From: Rickettsia bellii RML369-C
Lineage (GTDB): Bacteria > Pseudomonadota > Alphaproteobacteria > Rickettsiales > Rickettsiaceae
Assembly: GCF_000012385.1 (NCBI RefSeq)
Contig: NC_007940.1
Location: forward strand, 930,001 to 994,000
Length of the DNA: 64,000 nucleotides
Direction: 5' to 3'
Shown here: in pieces, positions 20,189 through 29,752 of the stretch
Numbering within the stretch: position 1 is the stretch's first letter
How the letters are laid out: each line of letters begins with the position of its first letter
The notes under the pieces: model-generated
Databases searched by the model: none
Told to the model about the DNA's origin: nothing
Seen by the model: the letters and a program-made list of their open reading frames with translations, nothing else
Translations under genes and position numbers: made by a program

Positions 20189-20617
20189 TTATAAATCTTT
20201 CCTTAAATGATATGAAACTGAATCTTTTTCATAGCCATGTCTTGTAAACTCTAGCTTATATCCTAATTTTTCATAAAATGGTTTCGCTTGAAAGTCCATA
20301 GTCGATAAAGCAACAAAATTACAGCCACGCTCACGTGCCAATTCTTCAGCTTTTTCCATTAACATTCTTCCATATTTTTTGTTTCTATGATTTTCATCTA
20401 CAAACAATGAAGTAATATACACCCCACCCCAAAGGCTTATCCCTTGCATACCGGCAATAAAGTTTTTATCTTGGTCTAAACATGAGAAAGAAAAAGATTT
20501 TAAATCACCCGTTAAACCTTTTTTCTCTCGTGCATCTTTATTAAAAGCATCCCAAATTATGGCTGAATAGGCTTTATCCATTTCTTCGGCATATATAATT
20601 TCAAAATCTTGGGTCAT
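20189..20617 (-). CDS. GNAT family N-acetyltransferase
   Basis: A 142-residue acetyltransferase of the GNAT fold, which transfers an acetyl group from acetyl-CoA to an amine. The acetyl-CoA pyrophosphate loop is visible in FVDENHRNKKYGRMLMEKAE. The usual C-terminal ALSTMDFQAKPFYEKLGY helix and strand follow. The substrate is unknown. It lies just upstream of the restriction-modification gene, with a 35-base gap, and might be co-transcribed with it. Confidence 0.85.
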   Translation of the reverse strand: MTQDFEIIYAEEMDKAYSAIIWDAFNKDAREKKGLTGDLKSFSFSCLDQDKNFIAGMQGISLWGGVYITSLFVDENHRNKKYGRMLMEKAEELARERGCNFVALSTMDFQAKPFYEKLGYKLEFTRHGYEKDSVSYHLRKDL

Positions 20618-20670
20618 AATTTATCTTTTTATTCATTTTTAACTAGTTGGGTATTGTTTTATAATTCCAG

Positions 20671-20701
20671 TGTCATCCCGTGGCTTGACCACGGGATGAC
20701 A
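20671..20701. repeat. Short perfect palindrome
   Basis: TGTCATCCCGTGG and CCACGGGATGACA arms flank CTTGA. It is the same short core as at 8467-8501 and 32612-32640. It lies between pth and the GNAT gene. Confidence 0.8.
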
Positions 20702-20711
20702 GGAGCGATAC

Positions 20712-21266
20712 CTAAACCATCTTACTCTTAAACTCTTCTAGTTTATTCTCTAGTATTAAATTAAAGTTATCGGTTATTTTATCTATAGCCTGCTCTGCTA
20801 TTACGTATTCGGTTTTAGAGAAATTATTAAGCACATAATCAGCTACATCCTGACTATTTTGCGGTCTACCAACACCAATTCTAATACGGTGATAATTATT
20901 TCCTATAATTCCATCAATGGATTTTAAACCGTTATGTCCACCATTTCCACCACCAGTTTTAAACTTTATTTTACCTAATTCTAAATCAATATCATCATGA
21001 ATAACAAAGATTTTTTCAAGAGGAATATTATAATATGTTTTTACTGCTATCACCGACTTACCCGATAAATTCATATAAGTAGTAGGTTTTACGAATATTA
21101 GCTTCTGCCCGTTATTAGTACTTTCAGCAATTTCACAATGGAATTTTTTCTTTACACTAAATGACGTTTCATATTGCTTTGCTATATTCTCTAAAGCAAT
21201 AAAGCCAATATTATGCCTTGTATGCTCATACTCCTTACCTGGATTACCAAGACCAATAATAAGCAT
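20712..21266 (-). CDS. pth: Peptidyl-tRNA hydrolase
   Basis: Pth frees tRNA from prematurely released peptidyl-tRNA. I place the start at the ATG giving MLIIGLGNPGKEYEHTRHNI, which makes 184 residues, the family length. The frame is open further upstream, but that 30-residue extension is not family-like. Key residues are visible: the Asn in GLGNPG, the catalytic His in TRHNIGF, the Asp in VIHDDIDL, and KPTTYMNLSG. The GGGNGGHNGL loop is also present. In alphaproteobacteria rplY (ctc) commonly precedes pth, and it does here. Confidence 0.95.
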   Translation of the reverse strand: MLIIGLGNPGKEYEHTRHNIGFIALENIAKQYETSFSVKKKFHCEIAESTNNGQKLIFVKPTTYMNLSGKSVIAVKTYYNIPLEKIFVIHDDIDLELGKIKFKTGGGNGGHNGLKSIDGIIGNNYHRIRIGVGRPQNSQDVADYVLNNFSKTEYVIAEQAIDKITDNFNLILENKLEEFKSKMV

Positions 21267-21424
21267 CATAATATTATACTCGTTTAATATGGAAAATTTT
21301 AAAGATATATATGATTTGAAATAGAATGAGGATGTACGTATTTTGTTCTTGTACAAATCTTACTCCTATGTGGTCATTTCCGCTTAAGGCTTGCCCCACA
21401 CGGGTTCAAAAGCACCCTAAGGTA

Positions 21425-21500
21425 GTCATCTAGTTACTTGGGAACTAGATCCAGAAAATAATAAAAAATACTAATTTTATTAGTATTTTTAACTTGATAC
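21425..21500. repeat. Degenerate palindromic element fragment
   Basis: ACTTGGGAACTAGATCCAG is followed by a small hairpin AAAATACTAATTTTATTAGT and a decayed right side. It resembles the left halves at 14487 and 55208 but lacks an intact right arm. It lies between pth and rplY. Confidence 0.55.
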
Positions 21501-21532
21501 CTTGGAGCCGATCTTATTTCATGACTCCTCCA

Positions 21533-21689
21533 ATGTCATTCCCAGCAACGGCGGGAATCCAGTCAATTATATTGTCATCCCGTGACTTGATCACGGGATC
21601 TTGTGCCATAGAATGTGTCCTGAGATACTGCGGTCAAGCTGCGGTATGACAGACTTTTTTCTAGATTCCCGCCTACGCAGGAATGACAT
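21533..21689. repeat. Nested palindromic element between pth and rplY
   Basis: The outer arms are ATGTCATTCCCAGCAACGGC (left) and GCCTACGCAGGAATGACAT (right). The inner unit (about 21573-21652) runs TGTCATCCCGTGACTTGATC to GCTGCGGTATGACAG. It has the same composite layout as the murE-end element, with the inner unit inverted relative to it. Confidence 0.8.
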
Positions 21690-21743
21690 ATAAAGCATTT
21701 TCCGAGCCATACAACAACGCTTTTAGTTAGCAATAAAAATATT

Positions 21744-22352
21744 TTACTTCGCTGCTTCAGCAGTTTGTTCGCCCTCGGCTTCAGTTTTTGCACCTCTACG
21801 TCCTATTATAGTTGCAAGCACAAATTCTTTTTTTGTAGTAAAGCTACAACCTTCTGGTAGTTTTACTTTTGAAGATTTTAATGAAGTAGCAATCGGCATA
21901 TTAGTAACGTCAATAGTTACGTTTCTTGGGATATTATTAACATCACATAATAAAGTAACTCTTCTTTTTACTATATTGAAATATCCGCCTCTTTTAACGC
22001 CTAATGCTCTTTCTTTCCCCTCATATACTACAGGAACTTCCATTTTTTGGGTTTTATCTTCTAAAAAAACAAAATCAACGTGGCGTACTATATCTGTAAC
22101 AGGATGTAATTCTACAGCTTTCGGCAATACTTTATATTGCGTGCCTTCAATTGTTAAATTAATTAGCTGAGATATGAAAGCTGGCTTTCTATAATATTTT
22201 GTTATTTCTTTTTCTTCTAAAGAAATACTAACTGGGGTTTTCTTTGCACCATAAATAATAGCAGGAACACGCCCTTCTCTTCTTAAGGCTCTTGCTGCAC
22301 CTGTACCAAATTCATTGCGAGACTTTGCTTCAAGTTCTAATATTTCACTCAT
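21744..22352 (-). CDS. rplY: 50S ribosomal protein L25/general stress protein Ctc
   Basis: bL25 binds 5S rRNA in the large ribosomal subunit. The 202-residue protein is the long CTC form: an N-terminal L25 domain ([29 protein letters not shown]) and a C-terminal beta domain ([28 protein letters not shown]). The tail is rich in Glu and Ala. It precedes pth on the same strand, the usual pairing, but about 480 bases with two palindromic elements separate them. Confidence 0.94.
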   Translation of the reverse strand: MSEILELEAKSRNEFGTGAARALRREGRVPAIIYGAKKTPVSISLEEKEITKYYRKPAFISQLINLTIEGTQYKVLPKAVELHPVTDIVRHVDFVFLEDKTQKMEVPVVYEGKERALGVKRGGYFNIVKRRVTLLCDVNNIPRNVTIDVTNMPIATSLKSSKVKLPEGCSFTTKKEFVLATIIGRRGAKTEAEGEQTAEAAK

Positions 22353-22426
22353 TATTTCAACACTTTAAACTTTATAAAGAGGTTATAATAGTACTAATTA
22401 ATCTAAAATTCAAGATATATTTGTAA

Positions 22427-23104
22427 TTACTCTATGCCTATAAATTTATGAGTTTGTACTGACAACCTAGCACCACTCTCTAAAGCTAATTTTACTGCTA
22501 ATTCGTTATTTTCTTTGTTAAGTTTTTGATCATTTTGATCCATAGGCTGAACAAAAACCGGTATATTGTAAGCAGTTTGCCCTATTTCAGGTATTAAGCT
22601 ATACTCTAAAATATTCTTAGCAATGATAAATTTTACAGCACTAATTTTAGGCAATAAATCTTCCCTGATTTTACTATAGCCTTTTTTACCTGCTTTAGGC
22701 GAGCATATTATAGATACTTCATCCGGCAAAGAACGATATAACGTGCCGTTAGTTTCTATCTGTACCTTAAAATCTTGTTCTAATAATTTTTGGCACAATA
22801 ATTCTATAGGTTGACGCATCGGCTCACCACCTGTTATCACTACTAACTTAACTGATTGCTCGTTTTTAGAATTTAAAGCAAGCAAGTTAACCTTAGATAA
22901 AATATCATCTATTTTGATTGTTTCGAAATTTTCAAATTCTGTATCACAAAAATCGCACGCAAGGTTACATCCTCCAAGCCTAATGAATATAGCAGGAACA
23001 CCTACAAATATCCCCTCCCCTTGAATAGTCTTAAAAATAAACTGCACTTGTAATTGCGTCCCGTCACCTTTTAATACTCCTCTTTTAGGATTCTGCCCAA
23101 ACAT
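22427..23104 (-). CDS. queE: 7-carboxy-7-deazaguanine synthase QueE
   Basis: QueE is a radical SAM enzyme that converts 6-carboxytetrahydropterin to 7-carboxy-7-deazaguanine on the way to queuosine in tRNA. The 225-residue protein has the CxxxCxxC iron-sulfur motif (CNLACDFCD, about residues 50-58), the GGEP SAM motif (VVITGGEPMRQP) and FIRLGG upstream. Length suits the family. It sits alone on the minus strand, divergent from the rpmI-rplT promoter. Confidence 0.92.
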   Translation of the reverse strand: MFGQNPKRGVLKGDGTQLQVQFIFKTIQGEGIFVGVPAIFIRLGGCNLACDFCDTEFENFETIKIDDILSKVNLLALNSKNEQSVKLVVITGGEPMRQPIELLCQKLLEQDFKVQIETNGTLYRSLPDEVSIICSPKAGKKGYSKIREDLLPKISAVKFIIAKNILEYSLIPEIGQTAYNIPVFVQPMDQNDQKLNKENNELAVKLALESGARLSVQTHKFIGIE

Positions 23105-23161
23105 TATATTTAATAATAAGTGTTAATCTTAGCAATTATAACATATATTATAAAAAACGTC

Positions 23162-23239
23162 TTGCAATAAATCGTAAAAAAAACTATTATGTAGCTTCTA
23201 ATCGGTAACGTGGCTTTGGTATGCCTAAATAATTACCGA
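23162..23239 (+). promoter_or_regulatory. Promoter and hairpin leader of rpmI-rplT
   Basis: TTGCAA (23162-23167) and TATTAT (23185-23190) are 17 bases apart, a good sigma-70 promoter. The leader then contains TCGGTAA and TTACCGA as a perfect seven-base stem around a 24-base loop (23202-23239), ahead of the rpmI start. L20 is known to autoregulate this operon through leader RNA in E. coli. Whether this hairpin does so here is inference. Confidence 0.5.
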
Positions 23240-23282
23240 CAAAATACTAAAATCTTAGTAAATACCAATTAAAGGAAAAATC

Positions 23283-23489
23283 ATGCCTAAATTAAAGACA
23301 AAATCTGCTGTAAAAAAGCGCTTTAAACTTACTGCTAGTGGTAAAGTGGTTGCATCTCAAGCAGGTAAAAAACATTTTATGCGTCGTCGTACTAAAGCTC
23401 AAATTCGTAACTTACGTGGAACTACGATCCTTTGTGATCAAGATGGGTATAACATCAAAAAATATTTTCTTCCATATGGTACAAATTAA
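23283..23489 (+). CDS. rpmI: 50S ribosomal protein L35
   Basis: A 68-residue basic ribosomal protein of the large subunit. It begins [20 protein letters not shown] and carries [16 protein letters not shown], as expected for bL35. A ribosome binding site (AAAGGA) lies seven bases before the ATG. It is followed after 15 bases by rplT. infC, often first in this operon, is not here. Confidence 0.97.
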
Positions 23490-23504
23490 TTAAGGAGCTA
23501 AAAA

Positions 23505-23858
23505 ATGACACGTGCAAAATCAGGAAAAATTTCCAAAAATCGACATAAAAAAATCCTCAAACTTGCAAAAGGTTATAGAGGTAGAGCTAGTACTTGCTTT
23601 AGAGTGGCTATTGAGAAAGTAGAAAAAGGACTACAATATGCTTACAGAGATCGTAGAAATCGTAAGCGTGATTTCAGAGGTCTGTGGATTCAAAGAATAA
23701 ATGCAGCGGTAAGAGAGCATGGTTTAGTATATTCTCAATTTATGGGGGCTCTTAAAAAAGCTGAGATCGATATAGATCGTAAAGTCCTTGCAGAACTTGC
23801 TGTAAATAACAATGAAGAATTTGCAAGTATCGTAGAACAAGCAAAGGCACATATTTAA
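23505..23858 (+). CDS. rplT: 50S ribosomal protein L20
   Basis: bL20 is a 117-residue early-assembly protein of the large subunit. The sequence has the usual [20 protein letters not shown] N-terminal region ([19 protein letters not shown]), [20 protein letters not shown] and [23 protein letters not shown] sits before the ATG. It forms the rpmI-rplT operon. A palindromic element follows about eight bases after the stop. Confidence 0.97.
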
Positions 23859-23866
23859 TATAGACA

Positions 23867-23960
23867 ACGTCATTGCGAAGCCACTTCGCTGCTGTGGCAA
23901 TCTCAGGATTTTTTCACTAGATTGCTTCATCAAAACTTATAGTTTTTCCTCGCAATGACA
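23867..23960. repeat. Palindromic element after rplT
   Basis: ACGTCATTGCGAAGCCAC on the left and TTCCTCGCAATGACA on the right are imperfect arms. Between them is a TGGCAATCTCAGG / AGATTGCTTC-type core. It belongs to the GTCATTGCGAGG subfamily, as do 29653-29740 and 40655-40740. It lies between rplT and rpmH and may end rplT transcription. Confidence 0.7.
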
Positions 23961-24005
23961 TTTATTTCATTATAAAGTAATTAATTTTCGTTTGGTATAA
24001 ATATT

Positions 24006-24140
24006 ATGAAGCGTACATTTCAACCTAGTAATTTAGTAAGAAAAAGAAGACATGGTTTTAGAGCTAGAATGGCTACTGCCTCTGGAAGAGCAATTTTAAG
24101 AAACCGTCGTGCTAAAGGCAGAAAAAAACTATCCGCATAA
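24006..24140 (+). CDS. rpmH: 50S ribosomal protein L34
   Basis: A 44-residue, Arg/Lys-rich protein that starts [20 protein letters not shown] and continues [20 protein letters not shown], which is the bL34 family along its whole length. It is immediately upstream of rnpA, the universal pairing. dnaA is not adjacent here, unlike in many bacteria. Confidence 0.97.
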   Translation: MKRTFQPSNLVRKRRHGFRARMATASGRAILRNRRAKGRKKLSA

Positions 24141-24161
24141 ATACTAATCTGACCTATTCAA

Positions 24162-24524
24162 TTGTTTATCACCTCTTTAAAAAATCAAAAGGAATTTGAG
24201 CTTATAAATAAGCTTGGTAAAAAATTTCATGAAAAATATTTTATTTTGGTGATAGCAAAGAATATCCCAAAAATCTTTCTTGAATCAAAATATAATATCT
24301 TCCTAGGAATAAAAGTTAGCAAAAAGCTAAATAAAAAAGCTGTAGTACGTAATAAAATTAAAAGACGTATAAAACATCTTATTAGGCTTATTTGTAATAA
24401 TTCTAATCTTAAAAAGCTTGCGATGATAATTATTCCAAGAAAGGGCTTTGATACGGCAGACTTTTCAGTATTAAATCATGAATTAAGCAAAGCAATTTTA
24501 GATTTTTACAATCCAAAAAAATAA
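24162..24524 (+). CDS. rnpA: Ribonuclease P protein component
   Basis: RnpA is the protein subunit of RNase P, which trims the 5' leaders of tRNA precursors. The 120-residue basic protein has the family signature [14 protein letters not shown] and the N-terminal strand region [15 protein letters not shown]. The start appears to be TTG at 24162, giving [20 protein letters not shown]; no ATG fits the conserved N-terminus. It starts 21 bases after rpmH and is surely co-transcribed with it. Confidence 0.93.
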
Positions 24525-24631
24525 CACACTGAATTTTATGACAGGCATGAGAGTAGAACAATAGTACCAGATGGTTTTTATTCTATGTCATTCCCGCTTA
24601 AGGCTTTTTGCCCTGCGTGGATCGGTTTTTC

Positions 24632-24753
24632 CGTCTGAGCTAAGGAAATTACGAAGTAATTAACGAAGCAAGGAAGTAAAAAAATGCTAACTTATAGCAT
24701 TTTTTATTATTTTTTCTGGATTGCCAAGCTCCTTGCAGTTGCGTAGCTCAGAC
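24632..24753. repeat. Palindromic element with GTCTGAGC ends
   Basis: GTCTGAGCTAAGGAAATTAC on the left and GCGTAGCTCAGAC on the right form the ends. The core AAATGCTAACTTATAGCATTTT is a hairpin followed by T/A-rich sequence. A near-copy lies at 55060-55181. The gene-free stretch 24525-25270 holds this element, GTCATTGCG-type debris (24790-24880) and the nested pair at 24958-25197. Confidence 0.7.
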
Positions 24754-24957
24754 GACTTGGTATCCATGCGGGCGATGCCTTACGAGAAGCAAAGCTTTGT
24801 TGCAATCTTATGAAATAAGGCTATAACTCCTGAGATTGCTTCGTCGAAACTTTCAGTTTCTTCTTCTCGCAATGACGACTCTCGATCCACACAGGCAATG
24901 CCTTTGTGGGAATGATATAAAAGCCTTATTGCGTAAATCAAAAAATACTTTCGGTAT

Positions 24958-25197
24958 CATCCCGTGAGCTTTTCCAATAGTACCGGACAGTTTTAAAAAA
25001 ATGTTATATTTTATTCAGGTGTAAGTGACCTTATATGTCATTCCCGCAAAAGCGGGAATCCAAGAAAAAAATCTAAATACAGCAATTTTTTAGAATATAA
25101 AAGCTCGATTTATCTCGCTTTATGCTGGATTCCCGCTTCTAGCTAGGAATGACATAGAATAATAACTGTCCGGTACTATTAAACAAGCCACGGGATA
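24958..25197. repeat. Nested palindromes upstream of the ralF 3' end
   Basis: The outer arms contain TAGTACCGGACAGTT and AACTGTCCGGTACTA. Beyond them are a CCCGTGAGCTTTT stretch on the left and an AACAAGCCACGGGA stretch on the right. Within lies an inner element (25035-25155), ATGTCATTCCCGCAAAAGCG to CTAGGAATGACAT, with the shared GCTCGATTTATCTCGC core. The inner copy appears to have inserted into the outer one. Confidence 0.75.
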
Positions 25198-25270
25198 ACA
25201 ATCTTTTACCTTTATCACTGACTATCAAAATGTTGTTTAAAACCTAAGATTTTTAGCACAACATTTATAT

Positions 25271-27280
25271 CTAACGTGTTGGGCTATTTCTCCTTGCTAG
25301 AGTTTTTCTTAGATCGTCTTGAAAATTATTATTTCCTTGCTGCTTATTCCCATCTTGAGTTGTTTGTATAGTTTTTAATGTTTCTTGCAATTTCGGTGGA
25401 ATAGCAGGCATTGGAGATGGCTTCGGACCAGCCCCACCCTTTCCTGGCATTGGAGGTGGTGGAGGTGGCGGAATAGGAACACCTTGTCCCGGCATTGGAG
25501 GTGGCGGAGGCGGAGGAATAGGAACACCTTTCCCCGGAGGAGGTGGTGGTGGAGGTGGTATAACACCAGGTTTTAGAGGTTGTGTAGCTGGATTATTAGC
25601 AATTATAGCCTTACTAGCAGCTTCTTTTTGTAATCTTTGCTCTTTTCTAAGCCTGATTAATTCCATAGCAGCTTGTTGCTGCTTATCAGCTGCAGTAGGC
25701 TCACCTTTTAAAGCCGAAGATTGTGAGCTTTTATTAAATTGTTTCTCTCTTTCTTCAGCAGTATTTATAGTATTATGTTCTTTTTTTATGCTTTCAAGAT
25801 GCTTAGTAACTCCTTCTAATTCAGCGACAATTCTCCATTTTTCTTCTTTAGTAATATTAGAATTAGCTTTTTTTTCTTCAAGCTCTTTCTTTTTATTTTC
25901 TAGATCTTCCTGTTTTTGCTTTAATTCCTCTAAACGTTTTTTGTGATTATCTATTTGTGCTTTAGGTTCTTCATTTTTAGTTACTGGAGTATCAATAGCT
26001 TGCTTTTTTTGTGCATTTCTCCAAGCTAACTCTTCTGCAGGAGTATTAAATTTTGGCTTTTCTACTGGTTGAGTTTTTGCTGGCTGAATGCCTATCTCTG
26101 CTTCTTTGAGATCTTGAAAATTTGTTTCAGAGGCTAAAGGAATGCTTTTAGTATCAGGTATTTCTGGATCAGCTTGTTGTACTTTTGCAGTAGTTTCTTT
26201 TATTTTATTATGAAGATCTACCACTGAATTTGCTTTTCTTAGTTCCTGTTCAGGATTATTATAATAATTTTCTAAATCCTGTTTCAAATAATCATATGTT
26301 GCTTTGATAGAGGTTACTTTAGTCTCAAAACTTGCTGCAATCTGAGCTGCTAATTTTAAAGATTGCTCTGATCCTCCTTTAGGCTGAATCACAAGTTTAC
26401 TTTTTTCTCCTAAAAACCATTTTGATAAAATATTTGGTTTATAAACTTGTATTTCTACCTCTGCATTACCTGCTTTAACTGATACACTACCCTCATAGCC
26501 TGTAAACTTATTAAGCCATGTTTTTGGTTGTTTATGCTGTGCAGTTACATTATTTCCTAGATTAGAAAAAACGTTGTTTATATCTGTTTTTGCTGTTAAA
26601 AAATCATCTAGTTTTTTAAAAGTTTTATCATTTTGTGAACTTATACCGGCTATTTCATAACCAGTAGCAGTTTGTATAAAATTTAATTCAAAAGGCTCTG
26701 CTTTTATTCCATTATAAATATTTTCTAAGAACTCATTGCTAAAATTTTTACCACTCTTAATACCTTGTAATTTACTTTCTGCATTTAAACCTTTTAGTTG
26801 ATCCTTAAACTGATCAATTGTCCATTTATCTTTTACGCTAGGATTATGAAGATTAGTATTAAGACCTACAGTAGCATAAGCTGATATAAAAGCTGCGTCT
26901 GCATGATTTATGTCAGTAGTAGTATTTTGCTCGTAATATTTAGAGGCAAAACTTTCAACCAATCTATCTATTTTTTGAGCCTCACCTGGTAATTTAAAAG
27001 CTTTTAAAAACTCTCTTAAACTTTTTAAATAATTTTTATCTTTAAAATCAAATTGTTTAACAAAATGATCTAATACTTTTTTATTATCTTCTCCATCTGT
27101 TCCAAGATAATCTCCAACAGCTACTAAATCTAAATTATTTTTTTCCTCACGAAAAAACTTAGCTGTCTCTTCTGCAAAATCTTTATTATTACTAGCACAC
27201 CATTCTTTGATCTTATTAATTCCATCTTTAGGTTTATCATTAAAGGAACTTATTACTTCTCTTTTTATTAACGGATCCAT
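25271..27280 (-). CDS. ralF: RalF-like Sec7-domain Arf guanine nucleotide exchange factor
   Basis: RalF is a secreted effector with a eukaryote-type Sec7 domain that activates host Arf GTPases. The 669-residue protein matches Legionella RalF as I remember it. Sec7 spans about 1-195, with the catalytic loop FKLPGEAQKIDRL near residue 95 and NTNLHNPSV near 138. A capping domain follows (starting FELNFIQTATGYEIAG, about 200-370). The Rickettsia-type extension then has a Lys/Glu coiled coil (about 430-510), polyproline blocks (about 573-615) and a basic tail. No Sec signal is visible, fitting type IV export. It appears full-length. Upstream lies maeB on the same strand. Confidence 0.9.
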   Translation of the reverse strand: MDPLIKREVISSFNDKPKDGINKIKEWCASNNKDFAEETAKFFREEKNNLDLVAVGDYLGTDGEDNKKVLDHFVKQFDFKDKNYLKSLREFLKAFKLPGEAQKIDRLVESFASKYYEQNTTTDINHADAAFISAYATVGLNTNLHNPSVKDKWTIDQFKDQLKGLNAESKLQGIKSGKNFSNEFLENIYNGIKAEPFELNFIQTATGYEIAGISSQNDKTFKKLDDFLTAKTDINNVFSNLGNNVTAQHKQPKTWLNKFTGYEGSVSVKAGNAEVEIQVYKPNILSKWFLGEKSKLVIQPKGGSEQSLKLAAQIAASFETKVTSIKATYDYLKQDLENYYNNPEQELRKANSVVDLHNKIKETTAKVQQADPEIPDTKSIPLASETNFQDLKEAEIGIQPAKTQPVEKPKFNTPAEELAWRNAQKKQAIDTPVTKNEEPKAQIDNHKKRLEELKQKQEDLENKKKELEEKKANSNITKEEKWRIVAELEGVTKHLESIKKEHNTINTAEEREKQFNKSSQSSALKGEPTAADKQQQAAMELIRLRKEQRLQKEAASKAIIANNPATQPLKPGVIPPPPPPPPGKGVPIPPPPPPPMPGQGVPIPPPPPPPMPGKGGAGPKPSPMPAIPPKLQETLKTIQTTQDGNKQQGNNNFQDDLRKTLARRNSPTR

Positions 27281-27322
27281 AACTATCTCTCATAAGTTAA
27301 TTATTATTAATTTTTAATATAG

Positions 27323-29620
27323 CTATTTTATAGCTTCAACACAAGCAAAAGTTGCGATTTTTAGTATTTCACTCGCTGACGCTGTGGCTTGCAATATTTG
27401 AACAGGTTTTTCAAAGCCATTTGTTATAGGACCTATGAAACTATTTGAAGAAAACTCTTGAAGCAGTTCAGTAGAAATAGCGGCAGAGTTTAGACCAGGC
27501 ATAATAAGGACGTTAGCAGGACCGGATAACCTACAAAATTTATATAATTTACGTAAATTAGAATCTAAGGCAACTTTAACTGACATTTCGCCATCATATT
27601 CAAAATCTACTTCCATATCATTAAGCTTTGATTTATCTTCACTAAAATTGTCCAATATATTTACTGCTTCACGAATACGAGCTGTTTTTTCCTTAGAAGA
27701 ATTGCCAAAGCTTGAAAATGAAAGAAGTGCAACACGTGGGACAATTCCCATATCCTTAGCTATTTCTGCTGTTTGAGCTGCTATTTCTGCAAGCTCGCGA
27801 CTATTTGGATATTCAGTAATGCAGTTGTCAGAAATAATAATATTATTGTCTTTTGCGATCATAATAGAATAACCCAGGATTCTACGATTAGGTTTTCGTG
27901 AAATGACTTTTAGTATATCTTCTAAACTATCAACATAGCTTTTTGTAATACCTGTTAAAAGTGCATCACCATCACCACAAGCAAGCATACAAGCAGCAAA
28001 AATATTCTTATCAGTTTTAACAAGCTTAGCACAATCTCGGTATAAATAACCTTTGCGTTGCAACCTTTTATATAAATAATCAATATATATTTCAAGCTTA
28101 TCGGTTAGAGCGGCATTCATTATAGTAATGCCATCTAGGCTAATATCCTGCCCTAATTGTTTTAGCTTTGCTTCAATTCGTTCCATGCGACCGATCAAGA
28201 TGGGATTTCCATATTTCTCATCCCGCATCATTATTGCAGCAACGATTATTTCTTCTTCTTCTCCTTCAGCAAAAATAATACGTTTTAGAGGTGCATTATG
28301 GATTTTTTCAGATAAGAAATTCATATAGTTAGATGTAGGGTTTAATCTACTTTCTAATTCTTTTTTATATTTATTGAGATTAAAATCAGAAATTTTAGCG
28401 ACATCGCTATCTATTGCTGCTTTAGCTACCGCCACCGGCACTACTGTAATTAAACGAGGATCAAACGGAACAGGGATAATATATTCATTACCGAAAATCA
28501 TCTTGCGACCAGCATATGCCTTATATACTTCCTCCGGCACAGGCTTGCGAGCAAGGTCTGCTATAGCTTTTGCTGCTGCTATTTTCATTTCTGTATTGAT
28601 GGTTTTAGCTCTAACATCTAACGCTCCCCTAAAAATATAAGGGAAACCCATAACATTGTTAATCTGATTATTATAATCTGACCTACCTGTTGCTATAATC
28701 GCATCATTACGAATTTGCTTTATCTCTTCCGGCGTAATTTCCGGATCAGGGTTAGCCATAGCAAAAATAATTGGATTATTTGCCATTTTGCTAACCATCT
28801 CTTTAGTTACTGCACCTTTTACAGATAATCCTATAAATACATCCGCATCTTTTAATGCTTCTTCTAAAGTTCTAAGCTGCGTGCTATTTGCATAAGCCTC
28901 TTTCCATTTATTCATACCCTCCGTGCGACCTTGATAAATAACACCTTTAGTATCACATAAAATAATTTTTGATTTATCTGCTCCAAGAGCAATCAATAGA
29001 TCAATACAAGCAATAGCAGCAGCACCCGCCCCATTAACTACTATTTTTAAATTCTCTAACCTGCGGTTAGTAATATGAGCAGCATTAATTAGCCCTGCTG
29101 CGGTGATAATTGCTGTTCCGTGCTGATCATCATGAAATACTGGTATATCCATTAAAGATTTTAACTTCTCTTCAATAACAAAACATTCTGGAGCTTTGAT
29201 ATCTTCGAGGTTAATTCCGCCGAAACTATAACCAAGATATTTTACGGCATTAATAAACTCTTCTGGATCTTTAGTATCTACTTCTAAATCTATTGCATCA
29301 ATATCGGCAAACTTTTTGAAAAGTACTGCTTTACCCTCCATCACTGGCTTTGAGGCAGCAGCTCCTAAATTACCGAGCCCAAGCACCGCAGTACCATTAG
29401 AAATCACAGCAACTAGATTTCCACGTGCCGTATATTTATACATCTCATCAGTATCTTTGGCGATCTCGAGACAAGGAGCAGCAACACCTGGAGAATAAGC
29501 AAGCGATAAATCATGCTGCGTAACAAGCGGCTTAGTCGCTGAAATAGCAATTTTACCTGGCTTATCTTTTTGGTGATATTCAAGTGCTTCAGTGTAATTT
29601 ATTTTGTTCATTTCATCCAT
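27323..29620 (-). CDS. maeB: NADP-type malic enzyme with phosphotransacetylase-like C-terminal domain
   Basis: The enzyme decarboxylates malate to pyruvate and reduces NAD(P)+. In the 765-residue protein, residues 1-420 are the malic enzyme core: [47 protein letters not shown] and MANPDPEIT. Residues 430-765 resemble phosphotransacetylase ([32 protein letters not shown]). This hybrid MaeB form is common in alphaproteobacteria, and the PTA-like part is usually regulatory. A TCA-linked pyruvate source would suit an intracellular bacterium that lives on imported dicarboxylates and amino acids; that is inference. Confidence 0.93.
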   Translation of the reverse strand: MDEMNKINYTEALEYHQKDKPGKIAISATKPLVTQHDLSLAYSPGVAAPCLEIAKDTDEMYKYTARGNLVAVISNGTAVLGLGNLGAAASKPVMEGKAVLFKKFADIDAIDLEVDTKDPEEFINAVKYLGYSFGGINLEDIKAPECFVIEEKLKSLMDIPVFHDDQHGTAIITAAGLINAAHITNRRLENLKIVVNGAGAAAIACIDLLIALGADKSKIILCDTKGVIYQGRTEGMNKWKEAYANSTQLRTLEEALKDADVFIGLSVKGAVTKEMVSKMANNPIIFAMANPDPEITPEEIKQIRNDAIIATGRSDYNNQINNVMGFPYIFRGALDVRAKTINTEMKIAAAKAIADLARKPVPEEVYKAYAGRKMIFGNEYIIPVPFDPRLITVVPVAVAKAAIDSDVAKISDFNLNKYKKELESRLNPTSNYMNFLSEKIHNAPLKRIIFAEGEEEEIIVAAIMMRDEKYGNPILIGRMERIEAKLKQLGQDISLDGITIMNAALTDKLEIYIDYLYKRLQRKGYLYRDCAKLVKTDKNIFAACMLACGDGDALLTGITKSYVDSLEDILKVISRKPNRRILGYSIMIAKDNNIIISDNCITEYPNSRELAEIAAQTAEIAKDMGIVPRVALLSFSSFGNSSKEKTARIREAVNILDNFSEDKSKLNDMEVDFEYDGEMSVKVALDSNLRKLYKFCRLSGPANVLIMPGLNSAAISTELLQEFSSNSFIGPITNGFEKPVQILQATASASEILKIATFACVEAIK

Positions 29621-29652
29621 TTTTTAGATATTCCTGTTTTATTTATTAATTT

Positions 29653-29740
29653 TGTCATTCCGAGGAGATGCGTAACATCGACGCGGCAATCTTGTAAGGA
29701 CTCCTGAGATTGCTTCGTCGCTACGCTCCTCGCAATGACG
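29653..29740. repeat. Palindromic element, GTCATTGCGAGG type
   Basis: TGTCATTCCGAGGAGATGCG on the left and GCTACGCTCCTCGCAATGACG on the right are imperfect inverted arms. The centre is GGCAATCTTGTAAGGACTCC / TGAGATTGCT. It lies between the AEC transporter and maeB, both on the minus strand. Confidence 0.75.
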
Positions 29741-29752
29741 TTGAATTACTAA

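Noticed and set aside
21267..21356. A 30-residue N-terminal extension of Pth
   Set aside because: The family starts at MLIIGLGNPG, and the added residues are not conserved in character.
21575..21793. A 72-codon frame overlapping the rplY 3' end
   Set aside because: It reads through the nested palindrome and out of frame through rplY, so it is a shadow.
25375..25576. Frames rich in Trp/Arg or His/Leu overlapping the ralF polyproline region
   Set aside because: They are the other-frame readings of the proline codon run and have no independent support.
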